Notes: generated by a model not told the origin, from the sequence alone. Positions 9,022 to 20,821 are shown, counted from the first letter of the stretch. The stretch is DNA of 64,000 bases from Neoceratodus forsteri (GCA_016271365.2 CM057456.1:613371501-613435500); one strand, 5' to 3'. Numbers and translations are program-made.

Positions 9022-10625
9022 TGTGACACTTGGACAGCTGGTTCTGATTACTCTGATTTTTGTAATAAAACAAATGTAGTGTGATTGTCTGTCATGAGAA
9101 ATCCTGTGCTCCTGGGATGACCCCCAGGCATCACTTCAAAGGACAGGATATGTTAAACAGCGGATCTCTGTAATCTGATTAACTTCAAAAGACTCGCATT
9201 TTATGGTCTTGTTGTTGAGCTGTGCTTCTTTGAAGGCCAGGAACTAAAATATCCATTTTATGACGTCCTCAGGAAGGTCAGTTAATTGCACCTGGTGTCA
9301 CAAAGCATATTACACCTCAGTGAGATCTGGCAGAGAGAGTCATAAAAAGTCATTTGATGTCTTTGAGAGAGGAAACTGCTCATAGATCAAAGAAGTAATT
9401 TGGAAAATGTGTTTTGCTGAAGTCACAGAATTTAATACCTCTTGATAGGACATCCTGTTTTGTATAATTTTTATATTCTGACAGGGAGGAGCTAGGTGAC
9501 CTCATGGAAGAGGTTGGCAAAGACAGTTTTAAACTGTATTCTGTATTCCATTAAGGCCCTAGACACATTGAGGAACTTAAAACGGTTTAAGTGCCTTAAA
9601 ACAGTTTAAATCCCCCTAGTACTGTTTGCAGACAGACTACAAGCCCCATGAAACGTTTTAACAAAAGTGTTTTTAACTCTGCTAGATACCTAGTCTTAAA
9701 ACCATTTTAAAAATGTTTTGGAGCTAACATGGTTTTACTTACAGGTCTGTCCAGGAGTAAAACTGTTTTAAATTGTAATGGTTTAACTAAAACAATTCTA
9801 GCTGCAGTGTATCCAGGCAAGCACAGTTCTGTGTGTTGGACTTAACACAAAATAGTTACAAGGAGAACAGGTTTAACACTAGCAGTGTGGCCACACTAAA
9901 CCGTTATCAGAAATGGTTCCTGAGTAGTGTGGCTGCACTGAAATGGTTTAGCTAAACTGGTTTTAAAAATGGTTTTCAAAAACAGTTTTGTAGTGTGTCC
10001 AGGGCCTTAGACACATTCTTGTTTGGAGACTCTGAAGCAATAACATTTACTTCAAGCACTGTTAGAAGATATACATTAGACAGACAAGTCTAATTGTCTG
10101 GTGGTAGGAATTTGTACTTTTTAAACCTTGTTCTTTTAAGTGATTGTATGCGTTGTGATATATTGTTCTGTATTTACATTTTTATCTATTTTAAAGTAAA
10201 TCTCTGTTTTAAAGAGACTGCTTGGTGTGCCTTCGAAATTCTTTCTTTGACAAGTGAAGCATATATGGTTAAAGTTGACACTGTGCACAGCTTAATGGTA
10301 ATACCAAACTGAGAAAAGGTAAGAGTTTATCTGAGGTCTTTCACAGAGTTTTTAAGGGTTCATTCTGTACACCTGGTTAGGTGCCCGTAGGCGAAAGATA
10401 TCTGGCATTCCCCGAAGAGCAGAATTATCTGAGCCTGTACATTGGGTACGCTAGCAAGAGGTTCATAGTTTGAATCCCTCCAGAACTTGAGACCAAAGGT
10501 GATTCGGACCCACAAAACAGACAGGAGGATTACCCTGTTCTGTTCCTGTTCCTGTTCACAATACTGCACTCGGAGGTTGGCACTGTGGGAGCAGAGGGCC
10601 TAACCTGCTGAGTGGGGTTGTGACA
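9022..10625 (+). repeat. Gmr1-like 5' LTR
   Basis: It starts TGTGACACTTGGACAG and ends GTTGTGACA. The body matches the two pieces of the 3' LTR (15795-16024 and 29237-30163). Without the 453-bp MITE and its duplicated 3 bp it is about 1150 bp, the same as the 3' LTR. A tRNA-primer site should begin right after 10625 (GATTGGTTGGCAGTGG), but I cannot name the tRNA. Promoter and polyA positions were not resolved. Confidence 0.88.
9554..10006. mobile_element. MITE-like DNA element in the 5' LTR
   Basis: Present in the 5' LTR and absent from the 3' LTR. It starts AGGCCCTAGACACA and ends TGTGTCCAGGGCC, an imperfect terminal inverted repeat. TTA flanks it on both sides (9551-9553, 10007-10009). The interior is full of AAAAC-GTTTTA style half-palindromes. 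No coding capacity. TTA duplication suggests a Harbinger-type origin, but the family is not certain. Confidence 0.7.
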
Positions 10626-10846
10626 GATTGGTTGGCAGTGGTGCAGATAATTTTGGTATTACAAGCTTTTATTGTTCAGTGTGTCAACTTGATACTGTAC
10701 AGCTTACTTGCCAAGAAAGGGCAATTATTTCTTTTTTAAAAGGAAACAGAACTATATCACTTGGCTTACAGTCAAGTTCCTACCAGTTTTATTTATTTTT
10801 TTCTCTAAAGTGCAAGTTAGAATAGCCGTAGTTATGGAAAAATAAG

Positions 10847-12105
10847 ATGGCTTCCAACTACAGTGGGCACACTGTAGACTACTTTAAGCAGTTGTGAGGG
10901 ACAGAGGAGTCCCGTACGAGGTGAAAGCCACCAAACAGAACCTCGTGGATGCACTGATGGTAGAAGATACCCAGAGCATCGAGTCACAGACAGTGACTGT
11001 AAGGGACCGAACCTTGAGTGTTGAAGGGCTAGTGGCCAGTGCTGTGTCCAGATCCAATGAGGACAGCAGCAGGGCCAGTGCCAGCGAAGGGCCACAGCAG
11101 CAGGGGAAGGTCGCCAGCATTCTGGAGCCAGAAGTACTCAGGCTGCAGACTGAATTGCACAGAACGGAGCTGGAGTTCCAGAGAGAAGAGAAGCGAGAAC
11201 AGCAAGCTGCAGAGGAAGAGAAGAGGGAGTGAGAACAGCGAGCTGCAGAGGAGAAGAGGGACCTTGAACAGCGTGAGGTGGACCGTGAGCACCAGAGGCA
11301 ACATGAACGGGAGAAGATACAACTCCAATCACCATTACCAGAGCAGGTAAGTGGCTTGGGTTTAACTGGGACTACAGGACTGGGTTACAAATTTAATTCC
11401 AAATTGATAGCCGAATTTAAAGAGGGGGAGGATATGGATGCCTTTTTAAATTCTTTTGAAAAAGTTTGTATTCAGGCTAAAATTCCTAGGGAGTCCTGGA
11501 GCTTCCAGCTATCCCCGCTACTTACCAGAAAAGCTCGAGATCCATTGGGTCAAATGGACAATGAGGACAGTAATGATTACAGCAAACTTAAAGCTGCACT
11601 GTTAAAGAAATTTGAATTAACTGCTGAATCATACAGAGCTAAATTCCATAAGCTCAAGAGAAGTCCTGACATGAGCTACGAGGAGCTTGCCATGAAACAA
11701 CGTCAGTTTTTAAAACGTTGGTGGGAAGGAATTGAAGTAAACCCTGTAGATAAAATTGAAAATGTGATTCTGTTAGAACAGTTCTTCTGGGCATGCCCAG
11801 CAGAGCTAAAAACCTTGCTGGAGGACCGAGTTCCCAAAACAGTGCAAGTGGCTGCTGAACTCTCGGACTGCTATGCCAAGAGCAGACCTGCTCTGAGAGC
11901 GAATGGGGTAGGTATGGCAGCACAGAAAGGGAAAAGCGCACCTTCAGGACAGCTAAAACCCTCACTGCCTCCACTGAAACCAGTTAGCCCCAGGCTTCAG
12001 AGAAAAGATTTCTCTAAGAAAATAAATGAATGTTGGTTGTGTAAAGAAATGGCATATTGCCAGACAGTGTCCCAAAATAATGAGCAATATGCAAGGTGGT
12101 GCTAG
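10847..12105 (+). pseudogene. gag: Gmr1-like gag (SCAN-related)
   Basis: An ATG at 10847 opens a short frame. A frameshift near 10893 leads into RDRGVPYEVKATKQNLVDAL, then an EEKRE-rich coiled coil interrupted by a stop at 11230. The main block around 11560-11880 reads LKKFELTAESYRAKFHKL, KQRQFLKRWWEG, ILLEQFFWACPAELKTLLED, which resembles a SCAN domain. A zinc knuckle (CWLCK then HIARQCP) is split by a frameshift near 12045. Gag would form the particle and bind RNA. Confidence 0.8.
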
Positions 12106-12600
12106 GAAAGAAGTGGATTATTTGTGTGTCCCTGGAAGCATGCCTGTGAACATGAGGGAACACATGCACCCAGTCATGGTGAATGGTGTACAGACGCAAG
12201 GGTTAAGGGACACAGGGGCATCCCTGACATTGGTAAAAGGGGAACTACCAGAGCCTAGTCAGCTTATACGCACAAATAATCGCACTGTACAGGACTTTAC
12301 TGGTGAGGAGAAAACATTGCCCCTCGTTAGTGTTCTCCTAGACTGGGGTGAAATGGGGGAACTGTGCAACAGGTGGCTGTAGCCAAAATGTTAGCAGTGG
12401 ACGTCATCCTTGGCAACAATCTCCAACAAGGGATGGTGTGTGCAGTTACCCACAGCCAAGCGGCCAGGGAAAATTGTAGTTCCCCGAACCCCACAGAAGC
12501 TATTGTGGAAACCACTGGGAGGCTAGTTCCCCAGCATGTGTCTCCAGATGGGGAGACTAATGAAAAGGGGGTAGAAATTTCCCCAGTAGCAGTTAACCAC
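12026..12600 (+). pseudogene. Gmr1-like aspartic protease
   Basis: The second half of the zinc knuckle runs into a retropepsin-type block: LRDTGASLTLVKG holds the catalytic Asp-Thr-Gly, and VDVILGNNL marks the C-terminal flap region, in a shifted frame after 12382. It would cleave the Gag-Pol polyprotein. From 12600 to 12980 no domain could be named. Confidence 0.7.
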
Positions 12601-12980
12601 ACAGCTACGGAGGGTTACTCCAAAGAGGGAGGTGTGATCCACTGTCAGAGGGTTAGGGAGGACAATTTATTTATTTAGCTTTTGTTGACCGGGTAAGTGC
12701 ACTAGACAAATCCTGCCTATTTTCAGGCACGACCCGGGGGGAAGGGGATACAGATGAATGGCAACTGACCTTGAACCAGATTAAGCTGTTGGTGGTATTT
12801 TTAGTGAATGAGGGAAATTTGGCCAGGACACCGGGGAAATTCCCCTACTCTTTTCGATAAGTGCCATGGGATCTTTAACATCCACCTGAACTACCACCAA
12901 TCCTGGCAGATGATCCTGAGTGCCCTGATGCTAGTGCTAGGGACCCTAGTTTAGAGACTTAAGGGGACCTGTCCCATGCC

Positions 12981-14240
12981 TTGGGAATGTGTGAGGAGTT
13001 TGCAGCTGCTCAGAGAAGTGACACTAGTCTAGAGAAGCTGAGGGCTTGGGCAGACTCTGACGGAGCACAAGGAGGTGATGGTAAGCATAAGATTTATTGG
13101 GAAAATGGACTGATGTATACTCAGGCTGTGCAGAAAGAAGGAAGGGGTGCTAGGCAGGCAGCTTGTCATTCCCCAGGGGTATTGTGAGCAGTTGCTCAAG
13201 ACTGCACATGATATTCCCTTGTCTGGTCATCTGGGAATCGCATGCACTACACAGCGGTTGGCCCAACTTCACCCAGCAGGTGAAGGAGTATTGCAGGTCT
13301 TGTCACCAGTGCCAAGAAATAAGGAAGGTGGGCAAGAAAACCTAAGCCACCCCGATTCCATTGCCCATAGTGGAGGAGCCATTCCAGAGGGTGGGAATGG
13401 ATATTGTGGGGCCTTTAAATACACCCAGCTCCTCAGGGAAGAGATTCATCCTGACTGTGGTGGATTATGCCACACAGTACCTAGAGGTAGTCACCCTATC
13501 TTCACTGAGGACAGACAAAGTGGCAGATGCCTTACTTGGGATTTTCTCCCATGGTGGGTTTCCACAGGAGGTAATCACCAATCAAGGAGGTTCCTTCATG
13601 TCAGACCTGATGAAATGTTTGTGGGAGAAGAGTGGGGTGGTGCAGAGATGCACGACACCATATCACCCACAAGCCAATGGGCTTGTTGAAAGATTTAATG
13701 GTACCCTGAAGTTAATGCTCCAGGCATTTGCTGAACAGCATTGGAGGGACTGGGAGAAATACCTTCCCCACCTGTTGTTTGCATACAGGGAGGTGCCCCA
13801 AGAGTCAACAGGATTTTCCCCCTTTGAACTCTTATATGGATGCCAGGTACATGGGCCCCCTAGACTTGATCCGGGAGGACTGGGAAGGCAAACACGCCAC
13901 CCAGGGAACTCCCATAGTGGATTACATCCTTAGGTTTAGGGAAAGGCTGAAGGAGCTAATGGAGACAGCCCAGAGCAACCTGGCAGCTGCCCAACAGAAA
14001 CAAAAAGTGTGGTACGACCGCAGACCCAGAGCTCACTCATATATGGTGGGTCAGGAAGTCATGGTCCTTATTCCGGTCCAGAAAGACAAGCTGCAGGCTG
14101 AGTGGGCAGGACCGCACAAAGTAGTTAGAAAGGTAAATGATGTGAACTATATTACAGAGTTACCTGACCGAAAACAGACAGAAAGGATGTACCATGTCAA
14201 CATGATGAAGCCATATGCTAATAGGGCCGACATGGTGTTT
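12981..14240 (+). pseudogene. Gmr1-like integrase
   Basis: His/His then CRSCHQCQ form the zinc-binding N-terminus (13200-13320, two frames). The core reads GMDIVGPL (first Asp), ITNQGG where the second catalytic Asp is replaced by Asn, and ANGLVERFNG with the Glu. After that come FAYREVPQESTGFSPFELLYG and a C-terminal GPY/F-type module (EWAGPHKVVRKVNDVNYI). This C-terminus is in the same open frame as the RT that follows (13728-14741), which proves the order integrase then RT. Confidence 0.85.
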
Positions 14241-14335
14241 GCAGTGTATATTCTTGGGGAAGGGACGGACAAAGGAGACCCCCTTCTGGACTTGCTGGAA
14301 GAAAGTAAGCAGGAGTCCTCTGTGGAGGCTGTAAA

Positions 14336-15350
14336 ATTGTCTCCCCCACTGGCCCCGGACAAGATCCAGGAAGTAAGGGAGGTTTTAGCAGACTGTGCCC
14401 CATTGTTTAGCGCCAAGCCTGAACCAACCCCCTTAGCAACACACAATGTGGAGACAGGGACACAGACGCCCATACGGCAGACAGCATATCAGGTGTCAGA
14501 GGCTGTCCAAAAAGACATTAGGAGGGAAGTGGAGGAGATGATGGATTTAGGTGTAATCCAGAGATCCCACAGGCCCTGGGCCTCACCTGTAGTCCTTGTG
14601 CCCAAGCCAGATGGCTCTACTCATTTCTGTGTGGACTATCGTGGACTGAACACAGTCACAAAGTCAGACGCCCACCCAATGCCCCAGACGGACAAACTCC
14701 TGGACAAGTTGGGAGGGGCGACCTACCTTTACGACCACTGACCTGACCAAGGGGTATTGGCAGGTAGAATTAACAGACAGAGCTAGGGAGAGGTCGGCCT
14801 TCATCACTCTGATAGACTTACTTGAATTTAAAGTAATGCCTTTCTGAATGAAGAATGCCCCAGCCACTTTCCAAAGGTTGGTGAACCAGGTGTTAAATGG
14901 TGCTGAGGAGTACGCCGTGGCATACCAGGATGACACTGCCATCTTTAGTGCCAGCTGGGAGGAACACCTGTCCCACCTTAGGGAAGTGCTGGGCAGGATA
15001 CAGAGCGCTGGGGTCACTGTCAAAGCTGAGAAGTGCCAGATGGCCATGGGAGAAGTGGCATACCTCGAGCATGTGCTAGGCCAGGGACAGCTCCGTCCTA
15101 ACCAAAAAAAAATTGAGGTGATCCAGGCGTGACCCAGACCAGAAACACAGAAGCAGGTCAGGAGTTTTCTCGGGACAGCAGGGTACTATATCAAATTTAT
15201 ACCCAATTACAGTGCCCTGGCTGCTCCCCTATCTGACCCGGTAAAGAAAAGGATGCCAAAGAAAATTACCTGGGGACCAGCATGTGAAGAAGCCTTTACC
15301 AGACTGAAGGAGGCACTGTGCAGTGCTCCTGTTTTGACAAGTCCAGACTA
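14336..15350 (+). pseudogene. Gmr1-like reverse transcriptase
   Basis: It starts downstream of integrase in the same frame: REVEEMMDLGVIQRSHRPWA, SPVVLVPKPDGS, FCVDYRGLNTVT. A frameshift at about 14740 precedes the IDLTKGYWQV-type motif A. A later frame gives KNAPATFQRLVNQVL and AYQDDTAIFS with the catalytic Asp pair. The tether region before RNase H (LKEALCSAPVL type) follows to about 15350. Confidence 0.85.
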
Positions 15351-15730
15351 TAGATTATAGTTCAGACTGACGCCTCAGACGTGGGTATTGGGGCAGTACT
15401 GAGTCAGACATCCAACCAAGGGAAAGATCACCTGATAGTGTACCTGAGTAAAACGTTACTTCCCAGGGAGCAGAGATACTCTACTGTGGGAAGGGAGTGT
15501 CTTGCCACAGTGTGGGCCCCCAAAGAAGTTGGAGCCATACTTGTATGGGTAGCATTTTGTGGTACAAACTGACCAAAACCCCCTGGTTTGGCTGACGCAA
15601 ATGGGAAAGACTAATGGTAGATTGTTAAGATGGAGTCTTGCTTTGAAAGGGTGTGACATGACAATCTTACATAGGGCTGGAGCGAAAAATCAGAACTCAG
15701 ATGGCATGTTTCATGTCTATGAGGAGTGAA
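15350..15730 (+). pseudogene. Gmr1-like RNase H
   Basis: It reads QTDASDVGIGAVLSQ, LSKTLLPREQRYSTVGREC with the Glu, and a later stretch ending in GMFHV before stop. A stop separates it from RT at about 15359 and frame changes occur near 15570. It would degrade the RNA strand during DNA synthesis. Confidence 0.75.
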
Positions 15731-15782
15731 CTGATTTGGGAAGCTCATACCATGCAGGGGATAGAGCCCCCAAATTCAGTCT

Positions 15783-15794
15783 AGGTGGGGAGGA
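15783..15794 (+). promoter_or_regulatory. Polypurine tract (plus-strand primer)
   Basis: AGGTGGGGAGGA lies directly before the 3' LTR start (mostly purine, with one T). This is the expected site where an RNase H-resistant primer starts plus-strand DNA. Confidence 0.7.
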
Positions 15795-16024
15795 TGTGAC
15801 ACTTGGACAGCTGGTTCTGATTACTCTATGACTTTTTTAATATAAAAAATGTAGTGTGATTGCCATGAGAAATCCTGTGCTCCTGGGATGACTCCCCCCC
15901 CCCCCCAACCAGGCATCACTTCAAAGGACAGGATATGTTAAACAGCAGATCTCTGTAATGTGATAAACTTCCAAAGATTTGCATTTTATGGTCTTGTTGT
16001 TGACCTGTCTTTGAAGGCCAGGAA
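15795..16024 (+). repeat. 3' LTR, first part
   Basis: TGTGACACTTGG onward matches the 5' LTR, with a C-run expansion at 15895-15906. It stops at CCAGGAA (16018-16024), where DIRS-3 begins. The LTR resumes at 29237 with CTAAAATATCC. Confidence 0.88.
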
Positions 16025-16216
16025 GAAAAAATTACTCACCTTAGTAATTATGTTTCTTCTCAGTGATACTCAGGTATTCATAACTTTCTGCAGTAAGCCT
16101 GAAGGGTTGAACTGCCCGGAGAGATGGAACTTATGCAAATGATGGAATCATCTGCATGTGACAACTTTTCAAATGCAGCCCTACAGTAACTGTCAAGGTT
16201 CTAAACCTCTTCAGAT
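16025..16216. repeat. DIRS-3 left inverted terminal repeat with terminal stem-loop
   Basis: From about 16060 to 16216 it is the inverse complement of 29075-29225 (shared blocks include GATGATTCCATCAATTGCA-like and CTTCAGATT text). The outermost part has a perfect hairpin: AATTACT at 16030-16036, loop CACCTT, AGTAATT at 16043-16049. That outer part is complementary to the ICR rather than to the right repeat. Confidence 0.85.
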
Positions 16217-16876
16217 TTCCTAGGAGCCTGAATAAACCAATGCTAGAGTAAAATTCAGCGCCAGCACTCTGATTGGAGGATCTCAGCCTCACTGACTTCT
16301 TCCTGCTGGTTTCCATTTTACCTTGCTTCATTAGAGATGTTTATCAGTGCTGCTGACCCTGGCAGACTATCCTTTTTTGTAAAGCAAGAATTTCATTTTT
16401 TTTTGTCTGCTTTCTCATTTGCAAATTATACTACATAGCCACTAGAGGGCTACAACAGCTGTCTTTTCTATTAAAGAGGAAACACATTATATTTTCTACT
16501 TCCTCTTCTGCTCTAGTGGACCTGGGATACCTCTCTTTCTGAGGACCATCCCCGGGGTTTTTCTGCCCGTTTCTCAGGCCGAACCATGCTCATCCACTAA
16601 GGCTGCAAGACTTGAACGCCTGCCCCCACTCCCGTTCTGTACTGGTACAGCAGGGCCAGAAACAGAAATGAAAGCTACAGACTAATCTTGCCACACCAGA
16701 TTGCAGCCTTGAACCACCCCACTGGCTCAGCTGCAAAGCATTGCTCCACAGGTACGTTCAGTGCCAAAACCACCTCTCAGCCAACAAAAGGATTCTGAAC
16801 TTATGACACCTGATCACCAATTGGTCTAGGCTTCTAGTGGCATTTACTGCCGGCTGTTGTGGCATTTAGATCTACC

Positions 16877-17706
16877 ATGGGAAATCACAGCTGGTTCCTC
16901 GGTGTGTCACTAGCTTTACTAGTACTCAGCTCAATTCTTCGGAACCCTCATCCCTCCTTAAAGTGGAATGACCCTTGCACTTCTCCCTGTCCTGCGTCCA
17001 ACAACTCCTTTCAGGTAGCCATTCTAGACTATTTGGCTTCTCAGCTGTCTCTGCCGGGGAGTGGGACATCTCCCGAGTGGCCTCTGCAGAGTACTCTCCC
17101 ATCCAGACTTGAGACTTCCTACTCATGGCAAATTTCTGCCGGGATACTAGTGGCTGCAACACTAGGCCAGTATAACACCAGGAGTGGGTACAGGCCTACC
17201 CATCAACAATGCCTCCCCTACTGCCCAAAAAATAGTGTTTACAAATTACAGTTTGCTGCCTTAAAAAGAATCCTGCTTCTTTTACTATTGTGCTCAGGCA
17301 ATGTCGAACTCAACCCAGGACCATTAGACACCCTTGCTTCTCCATCAGACCTGGAGGGTATCATAGGAATATCTTTTATGCATCTTAATGTCTGTAGTTT
17401 GCTGAAAAAGTTCACCCTTATCCAGGCTTGGGTGAGCCATACCCTACCAGACGTCCTAGTGATCACTGAGACCTGGCTTAGGTCAGCCACCCCAGACAAT
17501 GAAATCAATATCCCAAATTATTTACTCTTCCGAGCAGATAGGCAATCAAGAGGAGGTGGGGTGGCAGTTTATGTAAGGGACAAATACTCAGCCGCATGCA
17601 TAGACGCATCATCCTCCCCCAAAGAATTTGAGTGCTTGGCCCTAAAGATCGAACTTTCTCCTTCCAGTGCACTCTGTGTAATAGGCTACTACAGGCCCCC
17701 TTCTTA
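16877..17706 (+). pseudogene. L2-a ORF: signal-like N-terminus, 2A-like motif, endonuclease start
   Basis: The ATG at 16877 starts MGNHSWFLGVSLALLVLSS, a hydrophobic signal-like leader. About 110 residues without a recognised domain follow, then a Leu run and GNVELNPGP, then the endonuclease: SFMHLNVCSLLKKF, VLVITETWLRS, GGGVAVYVRDKYS, GYYRPPS. A stop ends the frame at 17706, part way through the endonuclease. L2-b has the same layout, so it belongs to the family. Confidence 0.7.
17297..17323 (+). other. 2A-like motif GNVELNPGP
   Basis: The codons give GNVELNPGP after a Leu-rich run. Functional 2A peptides read D-V/I-E-x-N-P-G-P and make the ribosome skip a bond before the last Pro. Here Asn replaces the Asp. 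The same Asn form is present in L2-b, so the change is shared, not private decay. 2A-like sequences are known from the N-termini of non-LTR retrotransposons. Confidence 0.65.
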
Positions 17707-17719
17707 AGACCTCATCTCC

Positions 17720-19943
17720 TGTCTCACCTCAGTTCCGTGCTGGGGCTCAGTTCCTTGAAACTATTATCTTGGCGACCTGAACTATGATTGGCTATCAAGT
17801 GCATCAGCTCCCTTGAAATCCTTTTGTGACACTCTAGGGCTGGTGCAACTCATTGGCGAGCCTACTCACCCAAATAAAAAGAACCTTAACAACAGCTCCC
17901 TCTTGGATGTAATTTTGGTTAGCAAGCCACACCTGTTCTCTCATGTCGGATCATTGTATAATCACCACCATTAGATCCAAGCACAACACACAGTTTGAGG
18001 CAAAGTTGTCTATCAAGAGGTGCAGATGCAACTTTGATTTGTTTGCTTTCGTCCACGACTTGAAACATTCACCGCGATGGCAGGAATTCTTCCTAGCCAA
18101 AACGGTTAACAGGGCATATACTATTTTTTACGATATTTTAAGTGAGGCTTTAAATAAGCATGCACCATTGGTTAAGGTGCGGGTCAGGAGCAGCACCTGC
18201 TGTTGGTTCTTGCCTGAGCTCAAAGCTTCCCTGTTAGAAAGTGATACTTTATGGAAAAAATCCCAAAGAAGCAAGAATGACTCGGATTGGTGTCTTTTTA
18301 AGAGAGCATGTAACAAGTGCACCAAGTTGGTCGCAGCAGCCAAGGCCGCCTACTATCGTTCGGAGCTAGCCTCTGCCTCAAGAAATCCTACAAAGCTCTG
18401 GAAAACATTAAAAGACATGTCTGGACACGCATCTGGTAATTCCATTCCAGCAAAAATAAAGTCCGGTGGCATTGTTATTGCTAACTGAGCGGAGATATTG
18501 GAAGCCCTCAATAAACTTTTTTGCAGTGGCAGGGCTAGCATTTGATACTTCTCCTGCCAATAACCTCCGCACAGCTCAGGGCCCACCAACCCACGAGTCC
18601 CCCTCTACCGAGGAGGCCTTCTCCCTCCTGCCTGTCTTTCTAAAAGAGGTGAAAGACCTACTGCTGCAACTGGACACCAGGAAGGGAGCAGGCTCTGACT
18701 TCATAGAGCCATACTGTCTGAAATGTGCCTGCCATGTGCTTGCGGTGCCAATCACCCACCTATTCAACATGTCACCCTTCCAGGGTAGCCTCCCCCCTCA
18801 ATGGAAAATAGCCCATGTCATCCCTCTATTAAAAGCAGGTGACCCCTGCAATCTAAATAATTACAGACCGATCTCCCTCCTCCCCATCCTGTCTAAATTA
18901 CTAGCAAAAATAGTGTGTGGCCAGCTAGGGAATACTTAGAATCCAGAAGCCTATTAAACCCGGTTCAGTCTGGATTCACAGCAAAGCACAGCACCATAAC
19001 AGCCCTAGCTAAGGTGACCAATGATTGGCTCCTAGATCTTGACAAGAAGAAGCATGTCTGTGCTGTTTTCTTGGATCTTAGTAAGGCATTTGACACAGTC
19101 GATCACAGCCTGCTTCTTTCCTCCCTAAGCACCTTAGGCCTGGACCATAAATCTATGTGCTGTTTGCAGACTACCTTGGAGAACGGAAACAGCAGGTTAA
19201 AGCTGAAGGTGATCTTTCTCCATTAAAACCTATGCTGAGGGGCATGCCCCAGGGCTGTATCCTTGGTCCCCTCCTCTTTGCAGTCTACATTAACAACATC
19301 AATGACCCCATCAAAAAAGCCAACATCTACTTATTCGCGGACGACACTGTACTGTACTTGAGTCGTCCCACACTGGAAGCAGCCTGTGAAGACCTCCAAG
19401 CTGAATTTAACCTTCTACAATACCAGCTCATAAACAAAAAGCGTTTGCTCAATGCGAAAAAGACAAGAGACATGCTCTTCTCCCCCTCCTTGCATGTGGC
19501 AATTCCTGCTCGGGGGGGGCAGCTATCCCACAAATTACCACTGTTCTTGGAGAAACACTAGAGTACGTACTGTAGCTAAATTCAAATATCTAGGAGTTTG
19601 GCTCAATCATAAACTTTCCTTCGCCGACCTTCTCGAAGAACTACAGAAGAAACTAAGGCAAAGATTAGGACTATTCTACAGAATTAACCACCTGCTCACA
19701 AAGGAGGCCAAGATTCAACTGGTTCAAGCTACTTTCCTATCTTTACAGATTATGCGGATCTGCCTCCACAGCCACTGCACTGCCTCTGCACTGGCTAAGT
19801 TGGACACCCTCTACCACAGAGCTATCAGGTTCATTACTGGCCTTCCACTTTCCACACACCTGCTCCCTGTACTCATCGTTAGGCTGGACTTCCTTCACTA
19901 TAGAAGGAATAGAAACGCCCCCTATGTGCCTTCAGAGCGGTGA
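17720..19943 (+). pseudogene. L2-a endonuclease end and reverse transcriptase
   Basis: In several frames: the LGDLNYDWL block with LLDVILVSKPHLF, MSDHCIITTIR (endonuclease end), AHVIPLLKAGDPCNLNNYRP, VFLDLSKAFDTVDHSLL, MPQGCILGPLLFAVYIN, and LFADDTVLYLS with the catalytic Asp pair. The C-terminus reads FKYLGVWLNHKLSF and YHRAIRFITGLP. At least five stops or shifts occur, so it is dead. Confidence 0.8.
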
Positions 19944-20815
19944 CCAACAAGTTCCCCCATATGTCTTAGATTGTATTCCCCAGAGTGTGTTAGGCACCTA
20001 CGCTCTAAGGAGCTATTCCCTAATTGCCCTCCAAGTTCCAAGGGTCAAAACTTGTTTCAGCAAAGCTACTCTAAGCTTCTCTTTACCCACATTGTAGAAT
20101 GGTTTTCAAAGGAACTTGAAGCTGAGCTGCCCTGTTAGCCTGAATATCTTCAAGGCGCTCTATGATCGCTACTACGAAAGCACCTTGCAAATGTTTTCTC
20201 ACTGCTAGCCCACAAATTCCGCAACTCCCCCTTTCCATCCTGACGCTCGCCATGTTTCTAACCCTGGCTCTCACTCTTTCCCTATTAACTCTTCCTGCTG
20301 CACCCACCCTTCCCTGTCCACTCCAGCCTGGCTAAAGTCCCACCCCATCCACAATAGTGTTCCAATTATCTACCCCTCCACCGTCATTATCATAATAAAT
20401 AAGTACACGACAGCCATCGTCACTTTCTGTGGTTTTGGCTCAATTTTTCCCCCAGTCGTCGGTAATATATTCCTCTTCTTTACCTCTCCAACCTGCCACC
20501 CCATACACGGCCTCTTTTCCCTATATGTGTAATTGCCGGCTGCCTCACACAAAAGATCTCTGCTTATAATCCCTGTTTGCCTATGGTTGATTGTACATCT
20601 GCTGACTTCTTCAATTGTAAAATAATGCTGTTTTTTTTATTTCAACCTTGTATTGTACTGTATACACTGTATATACTTTTTCTTCCTTGTATATTATTGC
20701 TTTTTGTATACCTGCTTCTGTACTGTACTTTGATGTGTTCATGACCAGGTCCACCTTGCAAATAAGCCTTGCTCAATGGTGCCTGCCTGGATAAATAAAG
20801 ATTTTGATTGATTGA
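19944..20815 (+). other. L2-a 3' untranslated region and tail
   Basis: Noncoding. The final part, GACCAGGTCCACCTTGCAAA then TGGATAAATAAAGATTTTG, is repeated in altered form at 63480-63575. It includes an AATAAA signal followed by GATT repeats, the type of tail used to start reverse transcription in this group. Confidence 0.65.
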
Positions 20816-20821
20816 AAATTT

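Larger units (their letters stand above)
16250..20815 (+). mobile_element. L2-a: L2-like LINE inside DIRS-3
   Basis: Plus-strand non-LTR element lying between DIRS-3's left repeat and its ICR. It has an apurinic endonuclease, RT and a 3' tail AATAAAGATTTTGATTGATT. The 5' edge is not resolved (somewhere between 16217 and 16800), and I could not identify a target duplication. Assignment to L2 rather than another Jockey-group clade rests on the RT wording and tail, and is moderate. Confidence 0.75.

Noticed and set aside
16859..16876. GTG start upstream of the L2-a ORF
   Set aside because: The ATG at 16877 gives the signal-like leader that matches L2-b's ATG start.
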